Assembly (NCBI RefSeq): GCF_000735435.1
Contig: NZ_JMPP01000024.1
Location: forward strand, 186,001-250,000
DNA length: 64,000 bases
From: Klebsiella planticola ATCC 33531
GTDB lineage: Bacteria; Pseudomonadota; Gammaproteobacteria; Enterobacterales; Enterobacteriaceae
Direction of reading: 5' to 3'
In this document: piece after piece, positions 30,737 to 44,100 of the stretch
Layout: every line of letters begins with the position of its first letter
Numbering within the stretch: position 1 is the first letter of the stretch
Notes under the pieces: model-generated
Databases searched by the model: none
Seen by the model: only the letters and a program-made list of their open reading frames with translations
What the model was told of the DNA's origin: nothing
Position numbers and translations under genes: made by a program

Positions 30737-32101
30737 ATGCACAACAAAAAAATAAATCACCTCCTGTTGATAGTGACATTTTCTCTGTTAACTCCCGGCG
30801 CTTTTGCCGCGGAAACGGAAAAATGGAACGGTACGGTATTAGGTTTTGAGAACCCGCAAAAAGGTCTGCTCGGAGAGATGTCAGGGATTCGTCCAATCCT
30901 TGAAGATAACGGATTTAATTATAATCTCGGTTACCTCAATGAAATGGGTTACAACGCCGGTGGCGGATATAATCATGACAAACAGCTGGCTTATATCGAT
31001 CAGGTCGCTCTGACCTTTACGCAGGACCTGGAGCGCTGGACCGGGATCCCGGATGCACGCATCGAGGGAAATATCGTTAACCGTAACCACGATGACAACC
31101 TGACCACCCAGCGGTTACAGGATCCGCGGGTTAATTTTAACGATCTGGCGCAGGAGAGCTGGGGAGGTCAGTCGATTACTCGTCTTGGCTGGCTGACCTT
31201 TGCCCGTAGCTTTGATGACCGCCGTCTGACGTGGCGTATCGGCATGATGAATAAGGTGCAGACCTTCGATCAGATTATCCCCTGCGATTTCCAGCTGCTT
31301 TCACAGTGCGGCGGTAAGTCCGCCAACTCGATGACCTGGAACAACTGGAATGTCCATACCTGGGGAACGACCGTGGAATATAAGCTGACCCCGACGCTGA
31401 CGCTGAAGGGCGGTGTCATGGAGCAAAACCCGGAGGCCTCCTCTCGCAGCCACGCGTGGAGCTGGTCGACAAAAGGCAGTAAAGGCATTCTGCTGCCGGT
31501 AGAGATTGAAGCGCGGCCGGTAATCAACGGCCTCTCCGGCGCGTATAACCTCGGTGTGCTCTACACCAACGCGCCGCAGAGCGATCTGTATACCGGAAAA
31601 TCCGGCGGCCCCGGAGCCACTGACCCACAAGGATATGCGCAACACGATAGCACCTGGTTTCTGTATGCCGGGATGAACCAGCAGATAACCCGCCATGTCG
31701 ACGACCCTGACCGCGGGATGAGCGTCTCGCTGAGCGGCAGCTATAGCGATCAGCGCAGCAACTACATCCATACCTCCGTGGCCGCATCAATGCGCTATCG
31801 CGGCCTCTTTGACGCCCGCCCGCAAGACTGGCTGGGCTTTGGCCTGACCTGGATGGATATGAGCAACCATTATGCGCGCAACCAGCAGTATATGAATGAG
31901 GTCAGCGGAGCTACGGACTACTACGCGGCGAACTATCAGCCGGTGGCCGGGCATTCGGTGAATGCTGAACTGTACTACCGCCTGCGTCCGGTTTCGTGGC
32001 TTGAGCTGCAGCCAGGCCTGCAGTACTGGCATCGCCCGGGCGGCGTCGCTCAGACTCAGGATGCCTGGGTAATCGAGTGGAAAACCGTGGTGACTTTCTG
32101 A
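30737..32101 (+). CDS. oprB: OprB-family carbohydrate-selective porin
   Basis: Outer-membrane porin predicted to admit sugars or glycosides. The 454-residue protein begins with a 24-residue signal peptide (ends PGAFA). Family blocks include FNYNLGYLNEMGYNAGGGYN near the mature N-terminus, and the beta-barrel ends in the terminal aromatic TVVTF. I use the ATG at 30737 because an upstream in-frame start would bury the signal peptide. Control by a RAT/terminator ties it to bglG. It plays the part that LamB-like BglH plays in E. coli but belongs to a different family. Substrate is not deducible; beta-glucosides or xylo-oligosaccharides are likely. Confidence 0.88.
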   Translation: MHNKKINHLLLIVTFSLLTPGAFAAETEKWNGTVLGFENPQKGLLGEMSGIRPILEDNGFNYNLGYLNEMGYNAGGGYNHDKQLAYIDQVALTFTQDLERWTGIPDARIEGNIVNRNHDDNLTTQRLQDPRVNFNDLAQESWGGQSITRLGWLTFARSFDDRRLTWRIGMMNKVQTFDQIIPCDFQLLSQCGGKSANSMTWNNWNVHTWGTTVEYKLTPTLTLKGGVMEQNPEASSRSHAWSWSTKGSKGILLPVEIEARPVINGLSGAYNLGVLYTNAPQSDLYTGKSGGPGATDPQGYAQHDSTWFLYAGMNQQITRHVDDPDRGMSVSLSGSYSDQRSNYIHTSVAASMRYRGLFDARPQDWLGFGLTWMDMSNHYARNQQYMNEVSGATDYYAANYQPVAGHSVNAELYYRLRPVSWLELQPGLQYWHRPGGVAQTQDAWVIEWKTVVTF

Positions 32102-32123
32102 ATCGACAGGCCGACGGACATCT

Positions 32124-32138
32124 GCCCGCCGTGCGGGC
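32124..32138. terminator. Hairpin between convergent oprB and the AraC gene
   Basis: GCCCGC-CGT-GCGGGC stem in the 42-bp gap between the two stop codons. There is no T-run, so terminator function is uncertain. Confidence 0.45.
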
Positions 32139-32143
32139 GGGTG

Positions 32144-33004
32144 TTATCCGACGCGTCGGTTATCCAGACGGTCGCGAAATTCCAGCGGCGTGCAGCCGAG
32201 GTGCTGGCGGAAGCGTAAACAGAAATAGGCGCTATCGGTAAAGCCCGCGGTTTGGGCTACATCAACGATTTTTAGCTGGCTGGAGGTCAGCAGTTGTACC
32301 GCCACCTTGAGCTTACGCAGAAAAATATACTCTTTGAACGTCATGTTAAACAGCTGCTTAAACATGCGCGAAAAGTAGGACTTCGATACCTGGCACCGCT
32401 GCGCCGCCTCCAGCGTGGTGGTCTCCCAGGCTTTATGCTCTTCAATCTCATACACTAATTGCCGCACTCTGCTCACAAAGTCACTGCCGGGAGCATGGGG
32501 GAACGTCTCATCATCGTGGTCCAGGGAGAACACGAACTCCATCAGCAGAGCGATGCTTTTCAAAAATACCGCCTGGTTATCCGCTTTCTTTCCCAGACTC
32601 ACGGCCCAGTCAAACAGTGCCGTCAACTGCCCGCCGGTCGCGGGATCCGGATACAGAACCCGGATGCGATCCTTTTGTCGGGAAAAATGGCTCACCGCCA
32701 GCGGATTGAGAAAATCAAATTCAAACTGGAACAGATAGCGGTTGTGATTGTACTCGGGAGTCAGGTACATCGCATGGGGGATCAGCGCCGGTACGAAAAT
32801 CAGCGTGCCGTTTTTTATCGGGATCTGCCGATCGTTGATGCCAAAATAACCACAGGAACGATCGAACCACATTAATTCATACATAAAGTGAAAATGTGTC
32901 TTTACATCATCGCCAGAATACTCGGGGAGCTGATATTGCTGCAGGTAGTAGAGTTCTTGGGTCAGCGTAATGATATTTTCATATGTTACCGGGTCATCAT
33001 GCAT
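32144..33004 (-). CDS. AraC-family transcriptional regulator of the xyloside genes
   Basis: A 286-residue regulator with an N-terminal cupin-type sensing domain (FVPALIPHAMYLTPEYNH region) and a C-terminal double helix-turn-helix (TTLEAAQRCQVSKSYFSRMF and IVDVAQTAGFTDSAYFCLRF, about residues 190-275). It is divergent from the transporter-xylosidase pair with a 150-bp shared region containing a perfect 12-bp palindrome, so it most likely activates those genes in response to a xyloside. The inducer is not known. Confidence 0.88.
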   Translation of the reverse strand: MHDDPVTYENIITLTQELYYLQQYQLPEYSGDDVKTHFHFMYELMWFDRSCGYFGINDRQIPIKNGTLIFVPALIPHAMYLTPEYNHNRYLFQFEFDFLNPLAVSHFSRQKDRIRVLYPDPATGGQLTALFDWAVSLGKKADNQAVFLKSIALLMEFVFSLDHDDETFPHAPGSDFVSRVRQLVYEIEEHKAWETTTLEAAQRCQVSKSYFSRMFKQLFNMTFKEYIFLRKLKVAVQLLTSSQLKIVDVAQTAGFTDSAYFCLRFRQHLGCTPLEFRDRLDNRRVG

Positions 33005-33029
33005 AAAACGCCTCCTTTTTTATACTATA

Positions 33030-33041
33030 TGCCGATCGGCA
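33030..33041. promoter_or_regulatory. Perfect 12-bp palindrome between araC-like gene and transporter
   Basis: TGCCGATCGGCA lies 26 bp from the regulator start and 114 bp before the transporter start. It could be an operator; AraC-family sites are usually direct repeats, so another regulator or chance are alternatives. Confidence 0.35.
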
Positions 33042-33154
33042 AATAAAACAAAAAGCGTTCTTAATGTAAATGCGATAGCCATCACAGGGCAGGTTCACTT
33101 TTATTATATAGCTATCCTCTATTTATACATATTGAGGGAGGAGACGGGACTACA

Positions 33155-34543
33155 ATGGCCTTGTCAGCAGCAACAACCTTTCTTTGTATGGGGCTATCAT
33201 CAATGAACAGAATAATGCCATTAAACTGGTATCAGAAAATGGGCTATGGACTTGGAGACACCGCCTGTAATTTGGTATGGTCATCCATCATGTTATTTAT
33301 GGCCTATTTTTATACGGATATATTTGGTTTGTCACCGGCGCATATGGGGACGATGTTTTTAGCCGTTCGGGTAATTGATGCTTTTTTTGATGTGGGGATC
33401 GGCGCGGTGACTGACCGCACGCGCACTAAATATGGCCAGTTTCGTCCTTATTTGCTGTGGTTTGCGATTCCGTTTGGCGTAATGTGCATGCTGACCTTTT
33501 ACACGCCTGATTTTTCCTATACCGGCAAGCTGATTTACGCCTATTGTTCTTATACCCTGCTATCGCTGTTATATAGCGCCATTAATGTTCCCTATTGCGC
33601 GATGATTAACAATATCAGCCAGAGCTCCGTCGAACGGGTATCGTTGCAATCCTGGCGCTTCGCCATGAGCTCCGCAGGTGGGCTATTAGTCTCAGTGGCC
33701 GCGCTTCCCGCGGTGGCATGGCTGGGGAAAGGAAATATCCAGAATGGCTATTTTTATGCCATGGTGCTGATTAGCAGCCTGGGTATTATTTTGTTTTACC
33801 TCTGTTTCTTCCTGACCAAAGAGACCTCGATCGCGACAATCGATGCCAATCGCGGGAGTCTGTTGCAGGATCTGCGTATATTATTGAAAAACCGGGACTG
33901 GCGCATCCTCTTTACGCTTAACGTCGTCAATCTGGTCGCGGTTATCTTTAAAATGGGGATCATTATTTACTTCTGTAATTACGTTTTGCGACGCAGCGAC
34001 CTGAGCAGCATGATGATCACCATATCAATTGTTTCCGGGTTGGCCGGGACCATTTTATCGGTCTATATTTTTCGTGGTATGGATAAGGTTCGGGGATTTA
34101 AGCTGGCGATGTTGTTCGAGGCGATATTACTGGCGCTGCTCTATTTCTTTTCCCAGTCGTCGCTAATTATTATTTTTGCTTTTATTTTTGCGATTAATTT
34201 TATTCAACTGGCGGCCACGCCATTGCAGTGGGCGATGCTTTCGGATGTCGTTGATGCGATTGAAAGAGATACCGGTAAGAAAATGAGTGGTATCGTTTTT
34301 TCAACCAATCTTTTTGCCATCAAATTAGGTATTGCAATCGGCGGTGCGCTGATGGGCTGGCTATTGTCATGGAGTGGTTATATCGGTGGCGCGGCGCAGC
34401 AACCGCAGGCGGCAATTCTGACAATTAAATTAATTTTTACCATATTACCGGCGGTTCTGGTGCTGGCGTTGGTGCTCATTATGCGCCGTTATTCTTTATC
34501 CGATCGCTCGCTGGCGATGGTGGAAAAAACCAGTACGTTATAA
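33155..34543 (+). CDS. GPH-family sugar (xyloside) symporter
   Basis: Cation-sugar symporter of the glycoside-pentoside-hexuronide family with 12 membrane segments and 462 residues. The N-terminal signature MGYGLGDTACNLVW and the loop GAVTDRTRTKYGQFRPYLLW are diagnostic. With the next gene encoding a GH43 xylosidase, it resembles the E. coli yagG-yagH pair, so xylobiose or a related xyloside is the probable substrate. The start is uncertain: 33155 has a good AGGGAGGAG upstream, while the ATG at 33203 gives a more typical family N-terminus (MNRIMPLNWYQK). Confidence 0.88.
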   Translation: MALSAATTFLCMGLSSMNRIMPLNWYQKMGYGLGDTACNLVWSSIMLFMAYFYTDIFGLSPAHMGTMFLAVRVIDAFFDVGIGAVTDRTRTKYGQFRPYLLWFAIPFGVMCMLTFYTPDFSYTGKLIYAYCSYTLLSLLYSAINVPYCAMINNISQSSVERVSLQSWRFAMSSAGGLLVSVAALPAVAWLGKGNIQNGYFYAMVLISSLGIILFYLCFFLTKETSIATIDANRGSLLQDLRILLKNRDWRILFTLNVVNLVAVIFKMGIIIYFCNYVLRRSDLSSMMITISIVSGLAGTILSVYIFRGMDKVRGFKLAMLFEAILLALLYFFSQSSLIIIFAFIFAINFIQLAATPLQWAMLSDVVDAIERDTGKKMSGIVFSTNLFAIKLGIAIGGALMGWLLSWSGYIGGAAQQPQAAILTIKLIFTILPAVLVLALVLIMRRYSLSDRSLAMVEKTSTL

Positions 34544-34562
34544 TTTAAAAAGGACGTGGTTA

Positions 34563-36242
34563 ATGATTAAAAATCCAGTATTAGGTGGTTTTAATCCTGA
34601 TCCGGCAATCTGTCGGCGGGGCGCTGACTATTATATTGCCGTTTCGTCATTCGAATGGTTTCCTGGTATTCCGGTCTATCATTCCACCGATTTAGAGAAC
34701 TGGACGTTACGTACCCATGTGCTCAACGATCCGCAAACGTTGGATCTGCGCAAGCTGCGCTCCGCCAAAGGTATCTGGGCGCCGTGTCTCACCTGGTGTG
34801 AAGCCGACCAGCTCTTTTACGTGGTTTACGGCATCATGAACGCCATGAATGGCCGCTATTTTGATGTCGATAACTATCTGGTCACCGCCGCGGAGATTAG
34901 CGGTCCATGGAGCGAGCCGGTCTATATCCACTCCGTGGGCTATGACGCCTCTGTTTTCCACGACGATGACGGTAGAAAATGGATCGTCGCCGTCGATTGG
35001 GAGACCCGGGATGACTATAGCGGGGCGATCTCGATCGTGGAGTACGATCCGCTGGCGAAAGCGCCGGTTGGCTATCCGCAGCGGATCTGGCAAGGGGTGT
35101 ATGGCATGGCGGAAGGGGCGCATATCACCCGGCGCAATGGCTATTATTACATCATGTGCGCCGAGGGCGGCACTGGCTACGGCCACTGCGTAACCCTCGG
35201 ACGGGCGCGGCATATTCTGGGCCCTTATGAAAAAGATCCGCAAAGCCCGCTGCTAACCTCGGCGCGAGCGGAGGATTTGCAAAAGCCGGTGCATATCGAG
35301 AAAACCTCCGCATCGGCGTTTGATAAAGACTATCTGCGGCGGGAGTGTTTTAATCCGGCATCGGCGCTGCAAAAATCCGGTCACGCCAGCTATGTCGAAG
35401 ATGATCATGGGAATGTCATCGTAGCCCACCTGTGCGCCCGACCGCTGCTTCCGGAACTGGCTTGTACGCTGGGACGAGAGACCGCACTTCAAAAAATGCG
35501 CTGGACTCCGGAGGGGTGGCTGCGCCTGAGTGCGGGCGGCAACCTGGCGCAGGAATATGTCGAAATAGGGCCATCGACCGCGGTTGATGAGCAGGCTGAA
35601 CGGGTTGAGCGGGTTGATTTTTCTGCGCAGGGATTGTCGCTGGAGTGGTACGCGCCGCGCATTCCGGCTGCGGACTTCACGCGCTATGCGCCCGAAGAAG
35701 GGTATCTGTCGCTACGCGGTCAGGAGTCGCTGTGTTCTGAGAACCGCGTCAGTCTGCTGGCGCGGAAACTGACCTCGGTGTACGCCACGCTGACGGCATG
35801 CATGGATTTTCAACCCGAGGTGTTCCAGCACAGCGCCGGACTGGTGCTGTACTACGACAACATGAACTATCTGTTCCTGCAGAAAACCTTTGACGATCGG
35901 CAGCGCTGCTCACGTTTTTATATTATTCATGTCGATAACGGTCTGAAGCGGGAAGATCATCTGGCAACGGTGTCCGGCGTGGATGGCCCGGTTTATCTGC
36001 GGCTGGCGATTGACGGAAAGTCGACGCGGTTTTTCTGGTCGCCAGACAATCAGACCTTCCACGCCATAGGCCAGACCTACAGCACCGCCTTGTTTTCTGA
36101 TGAATACAGCCGCTATGGCGAATTTACCGGCGCGTTTGTCGGTATTGGCTGCGTGGATTCCGCCTACCATCGGCGACAGGCGTCGTTTTATTCGCTGGAA
36201 TACCGCGCCTTTGAGCAGCGCTCGTTACCACAACCGGAGTAG
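34563..36242 (+). CDS. xynB: Glycoside hydrolase 43 beta-xylosidase
   Basis: A cytoplasmic (no signal peptide) inverting glycosidase, probably releasing xylose from imported xylo-oligosaccharides; alpha-arabinofuranosidase activity is possible in this family. The 559 residues comprise a five-bladed propeller (about 1-320) and a C-terminal beta-sandwich typical of GH43 subfamily 11-like enzymes. Catalytic residues are in place: Asp13 (GGFNPDPAI), Asp128 (GYDASVFHDDDG) and Glu184 (GMAEGAHITR). It lies 19 nt after the transporter with AAAAAGGACG as ribosome site. Confidence 0.9.
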   Translation: MIKNPVLGGFNPDPAICRRGADYYIAVSSFEWFPGIPVYHSTDLENWTLRTHVLNDPQTLDLRKLRSAKGIWAPCLTWCEADQLFYVVYGIMNAMNGRYFDVDNYLVTAAEISGPWSEPVYIHSVGYDASVFHDDDGRKWIVAVDWETRDDYSGAISIVEYDPLAKAPVGYPQRIWQGVYGMAEGAHITRRNGYYYIMCAEGGTGYGHCVTLGRARHILGPYEKDPQSPLLTSARAEDLQKPVHIEKTSASAFDKDYLRRECFNPASALQKSGHASYVEDDHGNVIVAHLCARPLLPELACTLGRETALQKMRWTPEGWLRLSAGGNLAQEYVEIGPSTAVDEQAERVERVDFSAQGLSLEWYAPRIPAADFTRYAPEEGYLSLRGQESLCSENRVSLLARKLTSVYATLTACMDFQPEVFQHSAGLVLYYDNMNYLFLQKTFDDRQRCSRFYIIHVDNGLKREDHLATVSGVDGPVYLRLAIDGKSTRFFWSPDNQTFHAIGQTYSTALFSDEYSRYGEFTGAFVGIGCVDSAYHRRQASFYSLEYRAFEQRSLPQPE

Positions 36243-36289
36243 ATAAGTGGATTAGTCGCGATCCGTATCACGTTTTTCTGCTTCGCGGG

Positions 36290-36317
36290 TTGAGACGGCG
36301 GAAGAAATTGCTACAGT
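36290..36317 (+). promoter_or_regulatory. Putative sigma-70 promoter of bglGFB
   Basis: TTGAGA and TACAGT separated by 16 bp place the start of transcription just before the RAT at 36327, so the RAT would be at the very 5' end of the mRNA. Confidence 0.6.
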
Positions 36318-36326
36318 GCGGGTGTT

Positions 36327-36351
36327 GGATTGCTACTGCTTCGGCAGGCAA

Positions 36352-36356
<5 letters not shown>
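36327..36356 (+). promoter_or_regulatory. RAT antiterminator site 2 (before bglG)
   Basis: GGATTGCTACTGCTTCGGCA followed by GGCAAAACCTG closely follows the BglG RAT consensus. Its 3' end overlaps the terminator stem that follows. Confidence 0.92.
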
Positions 36357-37240
<884 letters not shown>

Positions 37241-37259
37241 CTCCCTTTATCTGAAAACT

Positions 37260-40654
<3,395 letters not shown>

Positions 40655-40741
40655 TTGCCTGACGGCTTTGGTGGCCAGGCAAGGCGTTAGCGCCCTCCGA
40701 CAGAGAGGCGAGCACCGTCGCTAAAATCGCCTCCTCACCCC

Positions 40742-40774
40742 GCACAAGGCGCGGATATTCTCCGGGCCTTGTGC
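40742..40774. terminator. Hairpin between convergent bglB and the methyltransferase gene
   Basis: Nine-bp perfect arms GCACAAGGC and GCCTTGTGC enclose 15 nt just before the methyltransferase stop. There is no T-run on either strand, so function as terminator is tentative. Confidence 0.45.
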
Positions 40775-40777
40775 TTA

Positions 40778-41512
40778 TTATGCCGGCTTGCGGGCGCGCA
40801 GCAGAAAGATCATCGGCCGCTCTTTTTCCTCATCCAGCCCCGGCTGGGCGGCGATTTGCTCCGCCGTTGGCCCCCATTCATCGAGATGCTCAATCACAAA
40901 ACCGGCGGCAATCAGCAGGTTTATCCAGCTGGCCAGCTTCCGGTGCTGTTTTTTCACCCCGTCGGCAAACCAGTTGCTGATTCGCTCTCCCTCTTGCTGA
41001 TAGTGACTCACCGGCCAGATTTTCTGCCCGGCGTCATCTTTCTGCCAGCCCTGGCGTAGCGGGGCGGTGTAGACAGGGTGTTCAGCGGAAAAGAGCAGCG
41101 TGCCGCCGGGGGTCAGCGCCTGGTAAATCACGGCGAACAGCGGGGCGACATCGGGGAGATAGTGCAGAGCCAGCGAACTGTAGACCAGCTCGCATGAGTC
41201 GGCCGGCAGGGTCAGCCTCTGCAAATCTTCACAGCGGTAGTCAATATGGTCTCCCCGGCCCATTTCGCGCGCGCGGTCGAGCATCCGGCTGGAAAGATCA
41301 ACGCCGGTCACCTGCGCGGCACCTTGTTCACGCGCCCAGCGGCAAAACCAGCCGTAGCCGCAGCCGAGATCGACGACGCGCAGGCCGCGTAAAGGTGGCA
41401 GCATACGTTGAATGGCCGGCCACTCCGGCGCGCCGTCAAGCCCTTTTACCGACCGGTCGAGAGTGGCATATCCTGCAAAAAAATCAGGATCATCGTAGAT
41501 ATTCTGGCTCAT
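40778..41512 (-). CDS. Class I SAM-dependent methyltransferase
   Basis: A soluble 244-residue methyltransferase of unknown substrate. SAM motif I is VVDLGCGYGWFCRW (about 46-59), followed by the acidic residue in VTGVDLSSRML and the post-motif SLALHYLPDV. No RNA- or protein-recognition domain is evident, so a small-molecule substrate is possible. I start at the ATG at 41512-41510, preceded by GGAGTG; the upstream GTG overlaps that ribosome site. It is divergent from mdtQ, with a repeated 7-mer dyad between them. Confidence 0.85.
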   Translation of the reverse strand: MSQNIYDDPDFFAGYATLDRSVKGLDGAPEWPAIQRMLPPLRGLRVVDLGCGYGWFCRWAREQGAAQVTGVDLSSRMLDRAREMGRGDHIDYRCEDLQRLTLPADSCELVYSSLALHYLPDVAPLFAVIYQALTPGGTLLFSAEHPVYTAPLRQGWQKDDAGQKIWPVSHYQQEGERISNWFADGVKKQHRKLASWINLLIAAGFVIEHLDEWGPTAEQIAAQPGLDEEKERPMIFLLRARKPA

Positions 41513-41554
41513 TATCACTCCATGAATTATTTGATTATTTTTAATTATCCAGGT

Positions 41555-41620
41555 GTTTAGTCACACACTTTACTAAACGGCTTAATTTCATTTAACTTAG
41601 TATAACCAACCTTGTTTAGT
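41555..41620. promoter_or_regulatory. GTTTAGT dyad and repeat between methyltransferase gene and mdtQ
   Basis: GTTTAGT (41555-41561) and its complement ACTAAAC (41572-41578) form a 24-bp dyad with a 10-bp spacer. A third copy of GTTTAGT is at 41614-41620, just before mdtQ. It looks like a binding site for a dimeric repressor of one or both divergent genes; no regulator is adjacent. Confidence 0.5.
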
Positions 41621-41635
41621 TACCTGACCTGTCTA

Positions 41636-43075
41636 ATGAATCTTACTCTGAGAAAAAGCGTATTGGCTGGGTTCCCCCTGGTCATCGCTCTGGCTGGCTG
41701 CGCGCCGTCCCATGATATTGGCGCTCCGCCGCAGCAGCAGACACCTGCCTCTCATGTGTCAATGGATCTGCCCGCAGCGGTTAAAAACGGCTGGCCGCAA
41801 AGCAACTGGTGGCAGGATTACCACGACCCGCAGCTGAATAATCTGATCCAGCGCGCCCTGGCGAATGCCCCGGATATGCAGATTGCCAATCAGCGTATCA
41901 AGCTGGCGGAAGCCCAGGCACGTATGTCGCAAGCCAGTCTTGGGCCGGAGATGGATTTCTCTGCCAATGTTGAACGGCAGAAAATGTCGGCGGAGGGGCT
42001 GATGGGGCCGTTTGCAACGGATACCGACGGCAATACCGGGCCCTGGTACACCAACGGCACCTTTGGCCTGACGGCGGGCTGGGATCTCGATCTGTGGGGG
42101 AAAAACCGGGCGCTGGTGAAAGCCCGCATCGGTGAACTCAAAGCGCAGGTGGCGGAAGAGGCGCAAACCCGCGAGCTGCTGGCCAGCAGCGTGGCGCGAC
42201 TCTACTGGCAGTGGCAGACCGAAGCCGCGGTGAAAACCGTGCTCCAGCAGGTGAAAAGCGAACAGAATAATATTGTCAGCGTAGACCAGGCGCTGTATCA
42301 GCGCGGGATCACCAACTCGGCCGAAGGGGCTGAAAACGATATCAATGTCAGTAAAACCGACCAGCAGCTGGCGGACGTTGCGGGCAACATGAAAGAGATC
42401 GAAGCGCGTCTGATGGCGCTGACCAACAGCCAGAGTCAGGCGCTGAATCTGCATCCGGTTAATCTGCCGCAGGTGAGCGCGCAGATGCCGACGGAGTTGG
42501 GGTATGAGCTGCTGGCGCGCCGCCCGGATCTGCAGGTGGCCCACTGGTATATCGAGGCCTCGCTGAGTGAGGTTGATGCGGCGAAAGCGGCGTTCTATCC
42601 GGACATCAACCTGATGGCCTTCCTGCAGCAGGATGCGCTGCACCTCAGCGATCTGTTCCGCCATTCCGCCCAGCAGATGGGGCTGTCCGCTGGCTTGACG
42701 CTGCCTGTCTTTGATAGCGGCAGACTGAATGCCAACCTCGATATTGCCAGCGCGCAGAATAATCTGTCGGTGGCAAAATATAACAAAGCGGTTGTTGACG
42801 CGGTGAACCAGGTGGCGAAGACCGCCAGCCAGGTTGAGACTCTGATGGAGAAGAACCAGCAGCAGCAGCAGGTTGAAAAAGATGCGCAGCGGACGGTGAA
42901 TCTGGCGGAGGCCCGCATGAGCGCCGGGATTCTTCCCGGGTCACGTGTCAGTATGGCCAGACTGCCTGCGCTGCAGGAGCGTATTACCGCGCTGCGCCTG
43001 CGCGGCCAGTGGCTGGATGCCAGCATTCAGCTGACCTCAGCGTTGGGCGGCGGCTACCACCAGACCACAAAATAA
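41636..43075 (+). CDS. mdtQ: Outer-membrane efflux lipoprotein MdtQ (NodT/TolC family)
   Basis: Outer-membrane channel component of tripartite efflux. The 479-residue protein has a lipoprotein signal with lipobox IALAGC (Cys22), then two outer membrane efflux protein repeats with the NodT-type blocks WWQDYHDPQLNNLI and ARRPDLQVAHWYIEASLSEV. The coding frame is intact, unlike the E. coli K-12 copy, which is annotated as a defective gene. The ATG at 41636 is preferred over an upstream TTG. No inner-membrane pump or adaptor gene is adjacent, so the partner is elsewhere. Confidence 0.92.
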   Translation: MNLTLRKSVLAGFPLVIALAGCAPSHDIGAPPQQQTPASHVSMDLPAAVKNGWPQSNWWQDYHDPQLNNLIQRALANAPDMQIANQRIKLAEAQARMSQASLGPEMDFSANVERQKMSAEGLMGPFATDTDGNTGPWYTNGTFGLTAGWDLDLWGKNRALVKARIGELKAQVAEEAQTRELLASSVARLYWQWQTEAAVKTVLQQVKSEQNNIVSVDQALYQRGITNSAEGAENDINVSKTDQQLADVAGNMKEIEARLMALTNSQSQALNLHPVNLPQVSAQMPTELGYELLARRPDLQVAHWYIEASLSEVDAAKAAFYPDINLMAFLQQDALHLSDLFRHSAQQMGLSAGLTLPVFDSGRLNANLDIASAQNNLSVAKYNKAVVDAVNQVAKTASQVETLMEKNQQQQQVEKDAQRTVNLAEARMSAGILPGSRVSMARLPALQERITALRLRGQWLDASIQLTSALGGGYHQTTK

Positions 43076-43140
43076 ACTGCCGGCGCAGACCGGCTTCACC
43101 CGCGCATCGGGGATACCCCGGTGCGCTTTGTCCGCTGCCG

Positions 43141-43710
43141 CTACTCTTTCTTTTTCGCCTCGCGGCGTCTGAACCACCAGTGCGCGGCCACCACCAGCGC
43201 GACCACCAGAATCAGCCAAATCCAGTGTTTCAGATGTGCATCAAGATGATGCAGCCACGGTCCAATGGCCTCCCCACCCAGATAGCCCAGCGTGGTGAAT
43301 ATCAGCGCCCACACCAGCGCGCCGAGAACATTCAGCGGCAGGAACACTTTGGGCGGCAGGCGGCTGGCGCCGATCAATAACGGCCCGATGACCCGGAAAC
43401 CGTACATAAAACGGGTCCCAATCACAAACAGATAGGGGCGGCGCTGAATCATGCGCTGCGCTTTGCGTATCCGCGCCTGATGGTGGGAAAAGCGCTTTAG
43501 CAGCTTGCCGCCAAAACGTCGGCCCAGCAGATACAGCAGCTGATCGCCAATCATCCCGCCCAGGGCAACGGAGATAACGACCAGGGGAAATTTTAATAAA
43601 CCCTGATGCGCGGCCACGCCGCCCAGCAGGGTGATGGTTTCACCTTCCGCCATGCTGCCAATGACCAGCGCAGCGTAGCCATAATGGGAAATCAGGTTAT
43701 TGATATCCAT
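43141..43710 (-). CDS. yohD: DedA-family membrane protein YohD
   Basis: An inner-membrane protein of 189 residues from the DedA superfamily, whose members act in lipid flipping and membrane homeostasis. The signature AEGETITLLGGVAAHQG and GDQLLYLLGRRFGGKLL are visible, with GTRFMYGFRVIGPLLIGAS forming the re-entrant region. The start at 43710 (MDINNLISHYG) matches E. coli and follows GGGAG; upstream in-frame codons are not supported. Confidence 0.93.
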   Translation of the reverse strand: MDINNLISHYGYAALVIGSMAEGETITLLGGVAAHQGLLKFPLVVISVALGGMIGDQLLYLLGRRFGGKLLKRFSHHQARIRKAQRMIQRRPYLFVIGTRFMYGFRVIGPLLIGASRLPPKVFLPLNVLGALVWALIFTTLGYLGGEAIGPWLHHLDAHLKHWIWLILVVALVVAAHWWFRRREAKKKE

Positions 43711-44100
43711 ACAAAAATAAACTCCCTTACCCCTTATGCTTCCGCGCATGTCTGGCGACCAATCGTGCCGGTTGTGCAGCGTGAAGAATCAACGGGATCA
43801 ATCATCAATGGGTTAATCATACACCCTGGGGCTTAAAACGAGGTTAAGCGTCTCTCTCATCAGGTCGGTTTTGCTCGTCATTTTGCAGCAGGGCAGGGCT
43901 CACAACGAGCGATGGCGGCCCGAAAGGGGAGCCAGCCGCATCAAATCTCCACGTACTACGCCTACGCTGCGCTTTCTCCGCACTGTCGCCTGCAAACTGC
44001 CTGCGCGAATAGCGCATTTTTATTGCTGTACATAAACTAATCGCTCAGGGTGAATTATACTTGGATCAGTGCTGTACGAGGCCGTGACAAGGGGGATGCT
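43711..44100. other. yohD-yohC intergenic region
   Basis: A divergent gap of 390 bp. I see no RNA gene, strong hairpin or recognisable operator, and no frame of note beyond the yohC ribosome site GGGGGATG. Confidence 0.6.
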
